Origin: Quillaja saponaria
Taxonomy: Eukaryota > Streptophyta > Magnoliopsida > Fabales > Quillajaceae
Reading direction: 5' to 3'
DNA length: 64,000 nt
Assembly: GCA_029379385.1 (NCBI GenBank)
Contig: CM055612.1
Location: forward strand, 3,348,001 to 3,412,000
Within the stretch, counting starts at the first letter, position 1, and each line of letters begins with the position of its first letter. This document shows positions 46,095 to 58,903 of this stretch, piece by piece. Made by a program: the position numbers and the translations under genes. Under the pieces are notes generated by a model. It did no database searches. It worked only from the letters and a program-made list of their open reading frames with translations, and had not been told where the DNA came from.

Positions 46095-49000
46095 TCAATT
46101 TTCGAAACGTCTGACCCAGTCAATAATGATTCTTGAGAGGATTCTAGTGTCATTCAATTAAAGGCTCTTCAGCCCTTGAGCAGTAGCATCCGCTGGAATG
46201 TACACATAACCCACTTACCATTTTGGTTCCTGATTCCCCACTTGCACCAAAAGAAAAAAAATAAAGGAGACAAGGATGAGTGATCGAGCCATAACACTTT
46301 AATAAGAATGCACTTAGCAGAGATGAAATCCATATTTCTTACTCACACAGCAAGGATAATCATACTTCAAGTGATCAAATTCTGGAGCCTAAGTACAGCA
46401 TAGACATGCATACTGCTCCCTTAGAGGTTGTCCAAACAATAAGAAACATGCATTGCGCCACATATAAGCCTGAATTATATCTATTTCCACTGAATTGTTG
46501 TCAAACTTTGGGGCATATATTAATTTGGCAATTATTTGGTAAGAAACACCCCAAGGATATCATGCATGTTAGAAAATAGTATGAAAAATTGTATGTCACC
46601 AAATACTTGTTAAAATGGATAAATTACAGGGAACTTCAAAAAGAAAAGCTAAAAGTAGGAAAGAAAAAAACATTGATCTAGGACAAAGATAAGGTTTACT
46701 TCTTCAAAAACCAGTTCATTTTTCCTTTTTATATTATAATTTTTGAAAATAGCTTAATGTTAGAAATTAAAACAATGGAATACTTGAGTCCTGATGGGAT
46801 TGAAGTAATTCATAATATTCCAGTGTAGGAATCCCTACATTTAAAATTCTATGCATTTGACTGATGATAATTAAAAATATGAGTATCAATTAAAATCAAA
46901 AGACTTAGCTATACTGAACCAGAAACATTATATGGGAAGCAGGAAGGAGTTTACCTCAATGTATGGTGATATGTAGTTACCACTTAATTGGACTTTTTCT
47001 AGTGTCCCACCCAGAGACTCCACACATGGCTTTGATGTCTCTTCAAGAATATCCATCTCATCAATTGTGTCAAAATTGAACTTAACCTAGAACCATAAAC
47101 ATGCACAACCCAGAAATCATATGGATGGCAGCCACCTTATTGGAACAGGGGCATCATACGCACCAGTAGAGTGTGTTGAACGTTGTATGAACACTTAAGG
47201 CAATCCCTATTTTTTGTCTATGGATTAACCCAAAGAAGTAGAATTTTCCAGTAAAGAGTGGAGTTAAGTTATGTTGAAGAAACGTGTCTGTCAAACAAGA
47301 AGCATTCACTCTTTCTCAACTACAGATCTTATCCGAACAGAAAGAATCAGCTACAGAATTTCAATATATACCAATGATGGTGATCACATCTGCTGGCAGC
47401 AAACCGGATTCTTGGGCAGTAGAAACCACTGGCTCTCTTGATCAGGCAAAGTTAGGAAACTAAATCACTCCTGTTGAAGTCTTAGGTCTAGCACGTTGCA
47501 CCCTTGAGCTGAGGGAAAGCCCGAAGGCTGCTATCCAAATAGATCAGTGGGTTTGTCTCTGTTCAACCGATTGGCTTCACAGTCAGGAGAGGTCCATCAC
47601 TGATGGGACATGGTCCCTAAAAACTCATTTCCGATCACTCTACCTCAACAGCTCACCAATGACACAAATTATGAAGGTTCGCCACGGTTTCTTCAAGTAA
47701 AAGGAAGTTGATGAATGGGAGAGAAGCTAGAATCTGTCACTTTCACCGATGATCACAAGTTGGAGCCAAACCCCTTCCGCAACTGTTAGTTGGATCCTGA
47801 AATCATAAATTCTACTCCCTCCATCCCAAAACTAGTGTCACCATTTCATATTGCAAAATTTTAAGAATTTAAAACAAAATTAGTGTTGGCTTATCCATTT
47901 CACCCTTGTCTTTTGAAATTTGAATTATTTTCCTCCTTTTTTGGAGAGGTCAATAGTATGGGTGATTTTTTAAAAGTTTAATGTTAACAAAACGGTGACA
48001 TACAATGGACAAGAAAAATAAGCAAAAGTGACAATAATTTTAGGATGGGGTATTTTGTCATCCACAGTCAATGTTAATTATGACTATGAAAACAAAAACG
48101 CCCAATGTATACATAGTCAATGTTAAATAGAACAATGAAAAAAGTTGTGTGTTTCACCTTCATCTTACACCGGCATAATCAAGTACAACAATTATTTCAG
48201 GGACGGACATTGTTGAAGGTGGGATGCGACTCAAAGATGTATAGAGGCATAAAAATTTCACTGCAGAATTAATTTGTTAGGAGCATCATAACTCATGCAC
48301 TAATGAAATACCTGATTTAGTAACGAGAGTAATTGATCAACAAATTCGGTTAGTGACGTTAGAGCTTCCAGATCACTGCTTGGCACCGATCCAACAACAT
48401 CAAGAAACCATGCACCACCTACATGTGGATCAGTTACAAGTGTGAACATTAAAGGTATACAAATGTCAATAGTTATATATGCATCAAGCAATGAAGAACG
48501 TTGAAGGCATTGAAGTAAAGGTTAATGCAATACTGGCAGTAGGATAAATGCTGCATATCAACTGACCCACAGGTACCAATATTAAATGAACTCAGCCAAT
48601 CAACTGGGAATTCTACCTTTAGCAAGATCTTACAAAGGGGATAGTAAGAAGTGACCATTTCAGTTGTCAAATTTTGATTTGCAGAACAAACCACTGACAT
48701 TCAAGCCAAAACTAGCACAAGCAAGTTGAGAATCTGAGGCAGTTGTAGCCATTGAATAAACTAGAGGCGCTTCTAAACTGGCATCATCTGGCCAATTACA
48801 GGACCCAACTGCAGAAAACCATCTAAAATTGTAAAGCAAAACTCAGGTAGACCAAGAAAATTCATTCATATGCTTCTGATTTTCTATTTAAATTTGTCAA
48901 GGTGCACATGGGAACCCCGAGGAAGCCCACCCACTCCGAATGAATAAATCCAATGATAACATGCCGACAATTCTGTCACAAGACTGCGGTATAACAAACA

Positions 49001-50450
49001 AGCTTATTAAGACCATCAAAAGAACTTTATTTTAATTTTCTAGTTTCATGAAAATCCTAGTATTCAAAAGATCTTCAAGTTCTAATTTTCTTACTAGAAT
49101 CTTCTTAACATAGTTTATGACAAGTTATAACGCCTATAAGACTATTGGTTGACAGCGTATCTGACATACAGCAAATATTACAATGTATTACCTGCTCTAA
49201 GTAAGGGACTGCCTCTATTGCTGGCTTCTTGTTATATGAGATTATGTCATTAGCCTTATACAAGAAATAAACATCTTTTTGTCACATTCCACAAATACAA
49301 TAAAACCTTTGAGGTGACTCATACAATCACATATATAATATTATACTACATGAACAAATAAAATTTTAAGAGCTTTCAGAAGCAAGGAAACCAAACCTCA
49401 TGCATCTTATCAAAGAAATAGCTGTTTGTGAGTAACTGGCGGCGTGCGCCATTGCTGCCATTTGAAACAATAAAGATGTTAGTACACACTGCTTCCTGAA
49501 AGAGATATAAGCAGTCATTGTCTCACCTATGACCTACCTATGGCCAATAAAGAAAAGAAGGTCGACAAGTTGGTCAGGTATTAAATTGGCATGGGGCAAC
49601 CCAAAGGTGAGGATTGTGTTTAAACAGGCATGAAACCTCTCATATAATTGTTTGGCAGATTCAGCATGGCCAAAGGTCACACTATAAGGAACATAGATAA
49701 CAAGAAAACCTTCCTTTGCCGATTGCTTAATAAGTAGCTGCAATAGCAGACAAAAATTAAAATAAGAGGTCGAGTACTTTTAAGTTTTAAATATCTGATT
49801 ATTGATGATGATAAAATGGGAAAATAGGATAATCGATGACCTGTAGGTAACTTTCAGGAACAGCTCCAATGAAGGCACCACCCAAGAAGTTGATGATAGC
49901 GTGAGGCTTTACACGATTGAAAGGAGGAGGTACTACCGAACAAAGAGTACATCCTTTTGTACGTCTTGTTCTTGATTCTGATGCTGCTGTCTCTGCCTAG
50001 ATACCCATTGGAAACCATCTTTGTAGTCCCAGCAACCATTTTACAGCTCAGTGGTTGAGACAAAGAGTGAAAGTGGAAGCATTTATCGAAAATCTCATAC
50101 GGGTATCTAAAACCATTAAACCCACATAAATTCTTCTTCGGAGAGAATATACATCTAAAATTCGAGCCCAAGAAGGAGGCAGAGGTACCCAATTCCGTGA
50201 CCTGATTGCTTATGATTCGTCTTACCCCTATTGTTGATGGCCACTGTGAGATGAACTGGGTACTGTAAGAAACGAGCGTAAGGGATGTAATACGGAACAA
50301 GCAACTATCTTCAATCAATTCAAAAATTGATGACCGTGTATTTGTTTTCTCTGTAGTTCGGGAAAAATGTGAAAAATCGAAACCTACATAGATTGAACAT
50401 TCCGCCACGATTTCCATGTTGTCTCCTAGCTTCGCCGTACAGCAGCCCAT
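46095..50450 (-). pseudogene. DUF1350-family (alpha/beta-hydrolase-like, probably plastid) gene, decayed
   Basis: Exon remnants on the minus strand: about 50130-50450 (N-terminus, ATG at 50450), 49992-49841 (RVKPHAIINFLGGAFIGAVP), 49737-49538 (AKEGFLVIYVPYSVTFGHAE), 49454-49397, 49254-49192, 48808-48692, 48418-48312, 47086-46955 and 46229-46095. Most splice sites and phases survive, and the order follows the DUF1350 family, including GHSNGA, the expected nucleophile-elbow-like motif. Three lesions disrupt the frame. One base is missing near 48775 (between GQMMPV and EAPLVYSMA). A TAA sits at 46217-46215, where the family has Gln (EPKW-stop-VGY). A second TAA is at 46160-46158, where Ser is expected (LKSL-stop-LNDTR). 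I could not find the exon for the stretch between the last two conserved blocks. The join of the first two exons is unclear. A functional, differently spliced gene or assembly errors remain possible. Confidence 0.75.
47813..48052. mobile_element. Stowaway-like MITE
   Basis: The left end reads TA-CTCCCTCCATCCCAAAA. The right end on the minus strand reads TA-CCCCATCCTAAAA. Both are followed by matching CTAGTGTCAC / TTATTGTCAC. The ends resemble the Stowaway consensus CTCCCTCCRTYCC and are flanked by TA on both sides, as expected for Tc1/mariner target duplication. It is about 240 bp, with no coding capacity, and lies between the 48312-48418 and 46955-47086 exons of the DUF1350 pseudogene. Confidence 0.8.
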
Positions 50451-50839
50451 TGGATCGACCTATAGTCTGTAGCTAAGCGCTTAAAAATTCTTAAAAAATC
50501 TAGGCCTGCAGTGAGGGAGGCCCTGTAAAACCAAATTTTTTGTTTTATTTTTTATTTTTTATTTTTGTACATTTAACTAAAAAAACAAATGCTTTTTTCT
50601 TGCACTGTTGTTTGGCCTAGCTAATAAAGAGTTGAAACTTAACGGAGAAGACTCAACCACCGACTTTGCATTTCCTTTTTCGTCACATCTTTCTTTCCTC
50701 TTTCTCTGTACTTTCTATGTTCTCACTTGCTCACACTCTCCTTTACTTAGCAATCTCAATGCTAACTTAGCTTTGATTTCATCACTTCTTCACCTTCCGG
50801 CATCAGATTCGACGTAGCAGAGAAACAATAATATCATCC
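50451..50839. promoter_or_regulatory. Head-to-head promoter region of the DUF1350 pseudogene and ALKBH9 gene
   Basis: Only about 390 bp separate the two start codons, so both genes share this region as a promoter. It holds T- and CT-rich stretches and the ALKBH9 leader (CTTTCCTCTTTCTCTGTACT near 50693). No clear TATA box was identified. Confidence 0.5.
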
Positions 50840-53800
50840 ATGAACGACCACAGTAGCGACGATCCGTTCCTTAAAAAGTACCAGCCCTCCGAGCTTCGAA
50901 TCGCGTCGGAGTTTCTTACCACATGGCTTCCCTTCCTCTCCAGAGATTTCTGCCATCAGTGCTCCCAAAATCTTTCTGCTCGCATCAGCTCCATCGACCC
51001 AGGTACCGAAATCTACCTCTTTTTGATTCTCTATAAATTTTGTGTAATGGGTACGCTGAATTTTAGTTCCAGTGATTTTGTTTCACTTTAGGTTTCACCA
51101 TAACTGAACCACAATAGTTTTTTATCTGACTGATAATTTAGGTGAGGATAAGAACATAGGATGAGTTTATATTGGGGCAACGGGGGTGCTATAATGTTCT
51201 TTTTTTTTTATATATATTATTCATTTCACACTTGCACTGTACGCCCTAATTTGAATTGGTATTCAGGGTTTTGGTAGTTCACTTTTCTTACATGGTATGA
51301 ATTGATTGAGATTGTAGGCTTTCATGGGGATGCTCAAACCCATCAATCTGATGAGAATGTGAAGGGTTCCAATGCGAATAATATGGAATCACATGAGATG
51401 AGTAACAATCATCATGATAACTGTGACACTAATTCTCTTGGAAGTTGGCAAGATGGTGCAGAAGAAATTTCATTTGGTAGTGTGCCAGAAGTTTTTACTA
51501 GCGAAGTAGTTTCTGAATCAGTTTCAGTTGTGAACCCAAGTCCTCGAATGTCTTGGGCTGACATGGCTCAGGAGGATGAGCTTGAGGAGGAAGAAGAAAA
51601 TGGATCAAATAACTCGAAGGATTCATTAGGGGAGGCAAGTATAGTGAGGCTTCCTGAGAAGCCTCAGTTGCCCAGAGAGCAGTTGGAGTACAGTCGCTTC
51701 ATGAATGTGATGCGTAAGAAAGATTTTATGTGCTTTGAGAGGGTTAACGGGAAACTTGTAAACATTCTTGAAGGGCTTGAACTCCACATGGGTATCTTCA
51801 GTGCTGCCGAACAGAAAAAGATAGTCAACGATGTTATTTCTCTGCAGGAGAAGGGTAAAAGGGGAGAATTGAAAGGTTTATTGCTATTCCTTCTAGTCTA
51901 TGATTCTATATCTTTCGATGAAGTGCTTAATATTTGTGTTTTTTGGTGCTTATGTTTTCTGAATGTCTCGATTAGTAATGAGGCCTAGTGGAGGTCCTTC
52001 ACATTAATTACTTGCTGAAGTCATTGATAGATTGAAAGTTATAATCTTCATCTGAGAAGTCACTACTAACAGTTACAATAAAGTTGTGCCCTGTTAATCT
52101 GATATAGTGTTGTAAGTTCAGGCTGTGTGCAGAATTACATGCAAGATCTTTGGGCAATATGGCTGCATATGTTAAATGCTCTTCTTTTTCTGCTTTTACA
52201 TGCCGCCACTTGTTTTTCTTCTTGACATGCTCTGGATATGCTGCCACTTACTTTTTTGCTCTTACTTTCTCCATGACTCCAGCATCCATATGATAGCTTA
52301 TTTCCCATTTACTAGCATTTAATCTGATTCCATGTAACTCGCAGCGACAGAATGATATGTTCAACCCTGTGCCAAATATTAGATAATTCAGTCTCTCAAT
52401 ATTTTCTCTTCCAACTTGATGAAATTTATGTTTATTTATTTATTTATCATTTATATAAATTAATTTAAGATTTTTACGACACCCATTTCAACTTTAAAGA
52501 ATCTGGTTTTTTCAATATTGTCAATCATGGATTAATATAGATGCCAATCTTTATACTCTGATGAGTGTTTGTTATTTTTTTTGTACTCTATGAGATTTAC
52601 TTGTTATTTGGAGATTCATCTTTCTTGTTTTTTCTTTCTAATACTTAAAATTTCACTAATTTGAAAATTCGGAGTGATCAGCATAAACCTGGATATCAAT
52701 TTTATACGTGTGTGAGGTTCTATTGCTTGCTGTTGTTGTTGACATCATTTAGGGAATAAATGATGTGTTCTTATAAACTTCACGCAGACCGAACATATTC
52801 AGCACCTCCGAAGTGGATGCGGGGCAAGGGACGCATAACTCTCCAATTCGGATGCTGTTGCAATTATGCTACCGTAAGTCTGTGTCATATATTTTCTCTC
52901 CTGAATCTTAATATTATATTTGGGATTAAAATTATAATTCTCTGCCGGTATTGGTATAATGGCTGAAATGAGTTTGATGAAAGGATAAATCCTTACAATT
53001 TTAATGTTCTGTTTGCAGGATAAAAATGGTAATGCACCTGGCATTCTTCAGAATGTAATGGTGGATCCCATACCTCATCTTTTCAAGGTCATCATACAAC
53101 GGCTGATCCAGTGGCACGTGCTTCCCCCTACCTGTGTACCAGATAGCTGTATCGTAAATATTTATGAAGAAGGGGACTGTATACCACCCCACGTAGACAA
53201 CCATGATTTTGTTCGACCATTCTGCACTGTGTCATTTCTTAGCGAGTGCAATATAGTTTTTGGATCTAACTTAAAGGTTGTAGGAGATGATCAGTTTGCT
53301 CGTTCAATTGCAATCCCCTTGCCCATGGGGTAAGTGTTATTTGTGGATTTGTCTTAATGCATTCTTTAGTTTCTAATTCATTGGTCTCTTGTTACATGCC
53401 ACTGAATATAGTTAGGTGAGAGTTCATCATTGCATCTTTGCAACAGCGGATTCAAAATCTCATAGTTAGCCTTGTTCCTCCAGGTCTGTTCTTGTTTTAA
53501 ATGGCAATGGAGCTGACATAGCTAAACATTGTGTGCCTGCAGTTCCAATAAAAAGGTACATAATGAAATAGTATTCTGTTGTTCCTTAAGATGATTATAT
53601 TCATCTACTTACATGTCCCCTGCTAAAATTCTCTAGGATATCAATCACTTTTAGAAAAATGGATGAATCCAAAAGACCTACTGGATATGTCCCAGAACCT
53701 GATTTGCAGGGGATACAACCATTGTCATATGAAGTGGACAAGGCAAAGAGGTCTAATGGGCCAAAATCTGATCGTCAATTCAGGAGACAGACATATAGAA

Positions 53801-53928
53801 GAGGTGGTAGGATGGAAGCAAGGGTATCTAGAGATGGAAGTGATATCTATTCGGAACCCCGTGATTCAACTCAGACTCGGCTATGGCCTGCAAATAGGCG
53901 GCGAGATAGGGTGAATCTGGGTAGCTGA
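50840..53928 (+). CDS. ALKBH9-type RNA demethylase (2-oxoglutarate/Fe(II) dioxygenase)
   Basis: Six inferred exons, 50840-51002, 51318-51875, 52788-52873, 53019-53329, 53484-53555 and 53637-53928, join in phase to 493 residues. AlkB-homologue 9 enzymes oxidatively remove N6-methyl groups from adenosine in RNA. Arabidopsis ALKBH9B acts on cytoplasmic and viral RNA; the role here is inferred from similarity. The AlkB core covers about residues 240-400. The iron ligands are His and Asp in PPHVDNHDF (about 327 and 329) and the distal His in IAKHCVPAVP. The 2-oxoglutarate-binding arginines are in PIKRISITFRKMDESKRP. RTYSAPPKWMRGKGR precedes the core as in ALKBH9 and ALKBH10. The N-terminal half is acidic and low in complexity. 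The C-terminal tail is rich in Arg and Gly (RQTYRRGGRMEARVSRDG), a probable RNA-binding region. No break is seen. Confidence 0.93.
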
Positions 53929-55860
53929 TGGATGCAGCATTATTGGGATCAAGCTTCCTGTTGGCCATGGGTTTTGTTCTGCTTTTGATGGCTGTTGGTT
54001 TGGGACACATTACTCTATTTATAAGTATGTGGTATCTACAATTTTGGTGTTTGAAAGTGCTATTGAGTATGGTGCATTTAATGTTGTTGCAATTTCATCA
54101 TTATGCATTTAATATGGTGCATTTAGTGCTGCTTTGGAACATTGCTTATGTAAGTAACGTGTGCCAGCCCATATTTGAGTGAATGGGAAGTGAGAAGCAG
54201 TGGCAATTTGGTGAGGAGTTACTGTTACTTGGCTCTTAGTGCAGAGCTTAAAGATGATAGTTTTAGTTTTGTGGTTGATGCTTTATAAGGCCAGATCAAA
54301 ACTTCAGAGATGTTACTATTTGATCCAAACCACGATTCAATAACAAGATCTTGACTGGGGTTGTAAAAGTTGCAAAGCATATTTATTGGTTTTGCTTGTT
54401 TGAAGGACAGCTGAGATTGATACATCTGATATTGACGGTTGCTTCATCTATTCTGGAAGTGCTTGTCTGTTGAGTGATTGATTTCTCGGATTTCAACCAG
54501 CCGAGCCAGCAAGTGATATGTATTGTTTCTTCTATTCTTAACTGAAAGTGAGTATATGGTATATAACATGATGCACTCTGGCTTGTGGGATTTGAAGGTG
54601 GTAATTAGTGAGCTGAGATCACTCGTTACCTATATGTGATATGGTGTGCAAGTACCCTGTCGATTTTGATAAAAGCCTGCAATGGATTGTCTTCTAGATT
54701 CAATTGCAAATGTTCTCTTGCCAAAGCAATGCAACCCCTTAATGTACCTTCTCAGAAGGATCAGAAATCAGTAATTCAGCTTGCTCCAAGAGCCCCAGCC
54801 CAGCATGCCAGAAACCCAGAGCTGTGTCCCTTGTGTTTAATACTATAGTATAGCAACTCGGCATATAATTATTTCCAGATTGTCAGATACTGTTTATTGG
54901 ACATTAGGCGTAATGAGCTAAATAGATTATGATTTTCTATAATACAACCCTAATCAGCTGTAATTTGCAATTCATAATCAAGATGTTCACTTTCTCACAA
55001 ACTCTCCTCTCTCTCCCGAGAATATCTGTCTCCAATTTCTATACAAATCATTGTCAACTCTGATTCACCCTGCACACTATATGTACACTTTCATTTCATT
55101 TTTATTTATTTTTTAAAATTTCCTTTCCTTTGCTCCCTCTTCCATCGAAATAAACCCTAAAACAATGTAACCCATACTCTTCACATAAATCGTGATAGTT
55201 TTAAGCCATTTATTATCAAATGTCTAGCCAAGTCACAAATTGTTAAGACTTTATGTAGCGTAATAGATTTCTTAGCTTCAAAATTAAATAAATTCCACCT
55301 TCAAATTTATTAAAAGAAAAAAAAAAACCGCACACAAAAGAGCTTGGTGGTGGTGGGTGTGGAGTTTGGGTTCTTATAGAGATTTACAATCCAAATTATG
55401 TGACTTTCTATGTTGAAAGCAGTAAGCAGCCAGTTATCTGAGATAAAGCCTGTGAAGCAACAAAATTCGTCTTCATCTTTCAACTAAGATCCTTAGCAGC
55501 TTATCCAAAACACTTGGCATCTCTTAGACTCTTACTGAAAGGAGGTAAAGTTTTCAAGCAAAAGTACCATAATTCAATCAAATTTCAGCTCCTTCTCAAA
55601 TCAACAAACATAAACTAACAGTTGTTACTTCAACAAAAAACAGTATTGGTCTGGTAATAACAAACAATGAAAAAGAATACAATATGTCAGCATTTAGTCA
55701 ATAATTTAGCTAATTGGAACATCCATCTTCATGCCTATCTCTATTGGCTATGGGCTAATAGAATACCAAAAAAAAAAAAAAATTAATAATAATAAATAAA
55801 GGACAATCCAAGTTAAACTACTAAAGACAGTAATCTTTCCCAGCAAAAACCATTTTCTTC
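53929..55860. other. Convergent 3' spacer between ALKBH9 and F-box genes
   Basis: Contains the ALKBH9 3' UTR, with short repeated TGGTGCATTTA motifs near 54070-54130, and AT-rich sequence. No coding exon is supported. Confidence 0.55.
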
Positions 55861-57102
55861 TCACACAGAAGCCTCTATCCTTGGCTCGAATGAGAAGGCA
55901 GACATGAACTCTATGGCTTCACCATTCATGCAGCATTTGGGTAATTCAACCCAAGTATTGGTAACCAAATCACATAGGAAGTAAGTGCAAAGCTCAGTTG
56001 AGTTTAGGCATATCAATATCTGGTCACCAGCCCCAACACAGTTGATATCCACCTTCTTGCCATACCATTCATGAGACATGGATGGAGGCATTGCCACAAT
56101 TTGTTGCCAGGATTGGTTGTCCTCTACGTACTTCCAAACTCTAAGACTTGCAGTTCCCAAGAATTCTGACAACAGAACAACTAGCATATCACCTTTACAC
56201 TCCACAACATCTATGGAGTATTCACAAAAGATAGGCAATAGCCTGGGGTACTCATAGAAGCTTCTGCATGTTAAATTGCAAGCTACAACTGTCCCTGAGG
56301 AGCTAAGGAAGTAGATTGTGTCTTGATTATCTTTGTTAGTAATAACTGATGAGTATTGCTTAGATGGGCTTCTCTGCATGTTAGTTGCCACTACATTTCC
56401 AGCCTTGCTGAGAAAGTACAGAACATTGTCATCAGTTGAATCAAATGCAAGGTATTCATCGGCCTTTCTTCTCAATGCAATCTCTTCTTCCCAGCAACCA
56501 ATGCATGAGTCATAGACTTTGAATGTAAGTTTTGGAGGCTCGCCAAATACTAAGACAATCTTGTACGAGAGGTGGTATTTGGAAGACGTACTCATCACAA
56601 CAGCATGGAGAGATTGACATCGTTGCGTCATATGCAGTGGAGGGAGTTCACTACAAGATCCTGTCACAGGATTGCATACAAATAAGTTTCCTGATAATTT
56701 GCGGTAACAAATCAAGCCACCAGAGGCTGCAACAGGCATGCAATCTTGATTATAATCTTTTTGTAGAAAATCTGGACGATTAAGTCTTTTCCAAGTTTTT
56801 TTGGCAGAGTCAAACACAATTGATTGATTTAAATCGGGGGCAACCATGAAAAACCATGGATCTCTTGAAGGAATGTGAGAGCAGGCAAGCTTGAAACTTT
56901 CAGAAGCTTCAATTGATTTCCATCTTTTGCACACTGAAGTGATGCGGAAGAATGTGGAAGTTGGTAGCCATGAAAGGACCCTTTCAAGAAGGTCTTGATT
57001 AAGGTCATCCAGAGGGAAATTGTTGACGATTAGATGATGCTTTTCTTCTGGCGACTTTCTCTTCCGACTAAGCCTTGAAGCCTGCTGACCATCACGTTCC
57101 AT
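55861..57102 (-). CDS. F-box protein with kelch-type beta-propeller region
   Basis: Single coding exon of 413 residues. The F-box lies at about residues 29-70 (PLDDLNQDLLERVLSWLPTS ... FRITSVCKRWKSI) and would bind SKP1/ASK in an SCF ubiquitin ligase. The C-terminal about 300 residues have kelch-like repeats (PWFFMVAPDL, AASGGLICYRKLSGNLFVCN, LRVWKYVEDNQSWQQIVAMP) and end SAFSFEPRIEASV. This is the architecture of the UFO / HAWAIIAN SKIRT / At5g43190-like plant group; the closest member and the substrate cannot be named from sequence alone. The N-terminal basic patch (SRLSRKRK) could be a nuclear signal. The 5' UTR appears split by an intron at about 57129-57977 (donor CCAG|GTATAT, acceptor TTTGTGCAG). 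Confidence 0.92.
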   Translation of the reverse strand: MERDGQQASRLSRKRKSPEEKHHLIVNNFPLDDLNQDLLERVLSWLPTSTFFRITSVCKRWKSIEASESFKLACSHIPSRDPWFFMVAPDLNQSIVFDSAKKTWKRLNRPDFLQKDYNQDCMPVAASGGLICYRKLSGNLFVCNPVTGSCSELPPLHMTQRCQSLHAVVMSTSSKYHLSYKIVLVFGEPPKLTFKVYDSCIGCWEEEIALRRKADEYLAFDSTDDNVLYFLSKAGNVVATNMQRSPSKQYSSVITNKDNQDTIYFLSSSGTVVACNLTCRSFYEYPRLLPIFCEYSIDVVECKGDMLVVLLSEFLGTASLRVWKYVEDNQSWQQIVAMPPSMSHEWYGKKVDINCVGAGDQILICLNSTELCTYFLCDLVTNTWVELPKCCMNGEAIEFMSAFSFEPRIEASV

Positions 57103-58589
57103 TTCCTACAATTTCGTGGAGAATAACTGCACAAATAAAAGGGGTTCATGATGTTAACAGGGGCACAAAAGGTTATCTTATCATCTATCAATTATAGAGA
57201 ATCAAACAAAGTAAATGAGGATCAAAATCAAAATCGAGAACATAACAGAAAAAGATGACCATCCGCCACTGAACTGAAGAATCTGAAAAGTTATCAGCAA
57301 TGTAAGTGTAGTTTCTATATTCTCTTGCTTTCTTTCTCTTTCTCCTATGATTTTTAATGTGATTTAATTTAATTTAATTTTTTTTTTAAAGAACTGGGAT
57401 AAAAAAGGAAAAAAGAAAAGCAATACAGTTATAGTTAGTCCAACTGTCCAAGTATAGCCACAACCAATTACAGCTACAGAGTACAGATTCCGTGGAGCTA
57501 TTAGCGAACAGAATGCAAGAAACCCCGTTACAGATAATATGTCTTTAAGGATCATGAAGCTTCATATTTTCTATGCCAACAAAAGACCCACCCCCACCAA
57601 AAAACAAAGGCAAAACTTTAAAGACCAAAATCTTATAAGAAAGGATGATCTCCAGCCCAGAGAATGAAGGAGACAAAGGAGTCATCAAACAAAGCACAAG
57701 AGATGGAACGCCATTTCTTCATTATCAGTAGATCTTTATAAGCTGCTCCACCACTCCCTTATGTTTATTCAATCAAACATAGAAGGGAAAGAAGTGATTT
57801 TGACATCAAATGAAGCACCCATTGAACCGAATTTAGTGAGGGAAAGCAAAAAAGAGAAAAATTTGCAAGGCCAGTAAAAATTATGCTTAAATAGTCATTA
57901 AGTCCCAACATTTACATGAAATGAAAGGATCATTGTCAAAGCTACACGAAAAATGAATCAATCAAGTGAAAATATACCTGGTATAGCTGCTGGTTCTGCT
58001 TCTGCCAGCTGAAAAGAAATCACAGTGTGAGTATTTCAGATAGAGCTGAGTGTCCCATTTTTAAGATGGGAATGAGGGAGGGAAAGAAAAAAAGGGAAAA
58101 GAAAAGGGAAAGTGGGCTAAGGAGGAAGTGAGGTAGGAAGCTTCCTCATGAGCTCTTTTTGTTGGAGTTGGATCGTTGACACCATCACCATCCCTATACA
58201 CACGGGTGGGTTTAACTTCAACACTCCTACAATATAACTTCAGAAGCCAAAGCAGTTGACTCTTGGCTTGCTTCTCTTCTCCAAGCTTTGGATTCGGGTC
58301 GAGAAAACAGAAAAAGAAAAGAAAACGATAAACTGTGGCACGTGTAAGCACTTTAATCGTCTCGCTCTGCCAAAAGAAAAAAGAGAAAGGGCCCGTGGGG
58401 TATTCAAGGTTGCTCACATATGTAAAAGGGCGTTTGTCATTTTCGTGGGTTTGATGACCTTTTTCCAGAGCAAAATCAACCCTTCGTTCGTTTCTTTTGG
58501 CTCCTCGTTGAGGAATCTTTGTCCTCTTGCTCCATGTTAGCTCAGAGGCTACAACCACAGGTCAATGCCCTAAATTCCGATTCCACAAT

Positions 58590-58903
58590 CAGGGGTGTCA
58601 ACCATCCGAACAAAATTACGAGTTAGCTTAATTTTTATAAATAATATATTACTTATAAATTTATATTTAAATAATATTATATGAACTGATACATGAAATT
58701 AAGAAACAAGTTTTACAAAAAGTAATCTTAATTCATTTTATTAAACCAATTCAAAATAAAATTAATCTTAACTCATTTTATTAAATAAAATCAAAATAAA
58801 TTCAAAATCAACTTTTAAAAAACAAACTGAACTCAATATAACACTTACTAAGTAATTCACGAATTATTTATGAGCCAGCTCATATCATTATCACCTCTAT
58901 CCC
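58590..58903. mobile_element. Possible hAT-like MITE
   Basis: The left end is AGGGGTGTCAACC and the right end on the minus strand is AGAGGTGATAATG, a short imperfect terminal inverted repeat of the hAT-MITE type. The inside is AT-rich with repeated AAAATAAATTCAAAAT-like motifs. The ends are too degenerate for certainty. Confidence 0.45.

Noticed and set aside
49854..50450. 198-codon continuous frame on the minus strand taken as one protein
   Set aside because: Its last third is out of frame with the conserved DUF1350 text (FLGGAFIGAVPES). Only the N-terminal part belongs to the gene remnant.
58061..58558. 165-codon open frame on the minus strand
   Set aside because: Composition is driven by poly-purine/pyrimidine tracts (SFPFFSFPPSFPS), with no family resemblance. 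It overlaps the promoter and leader of the F-box gene.
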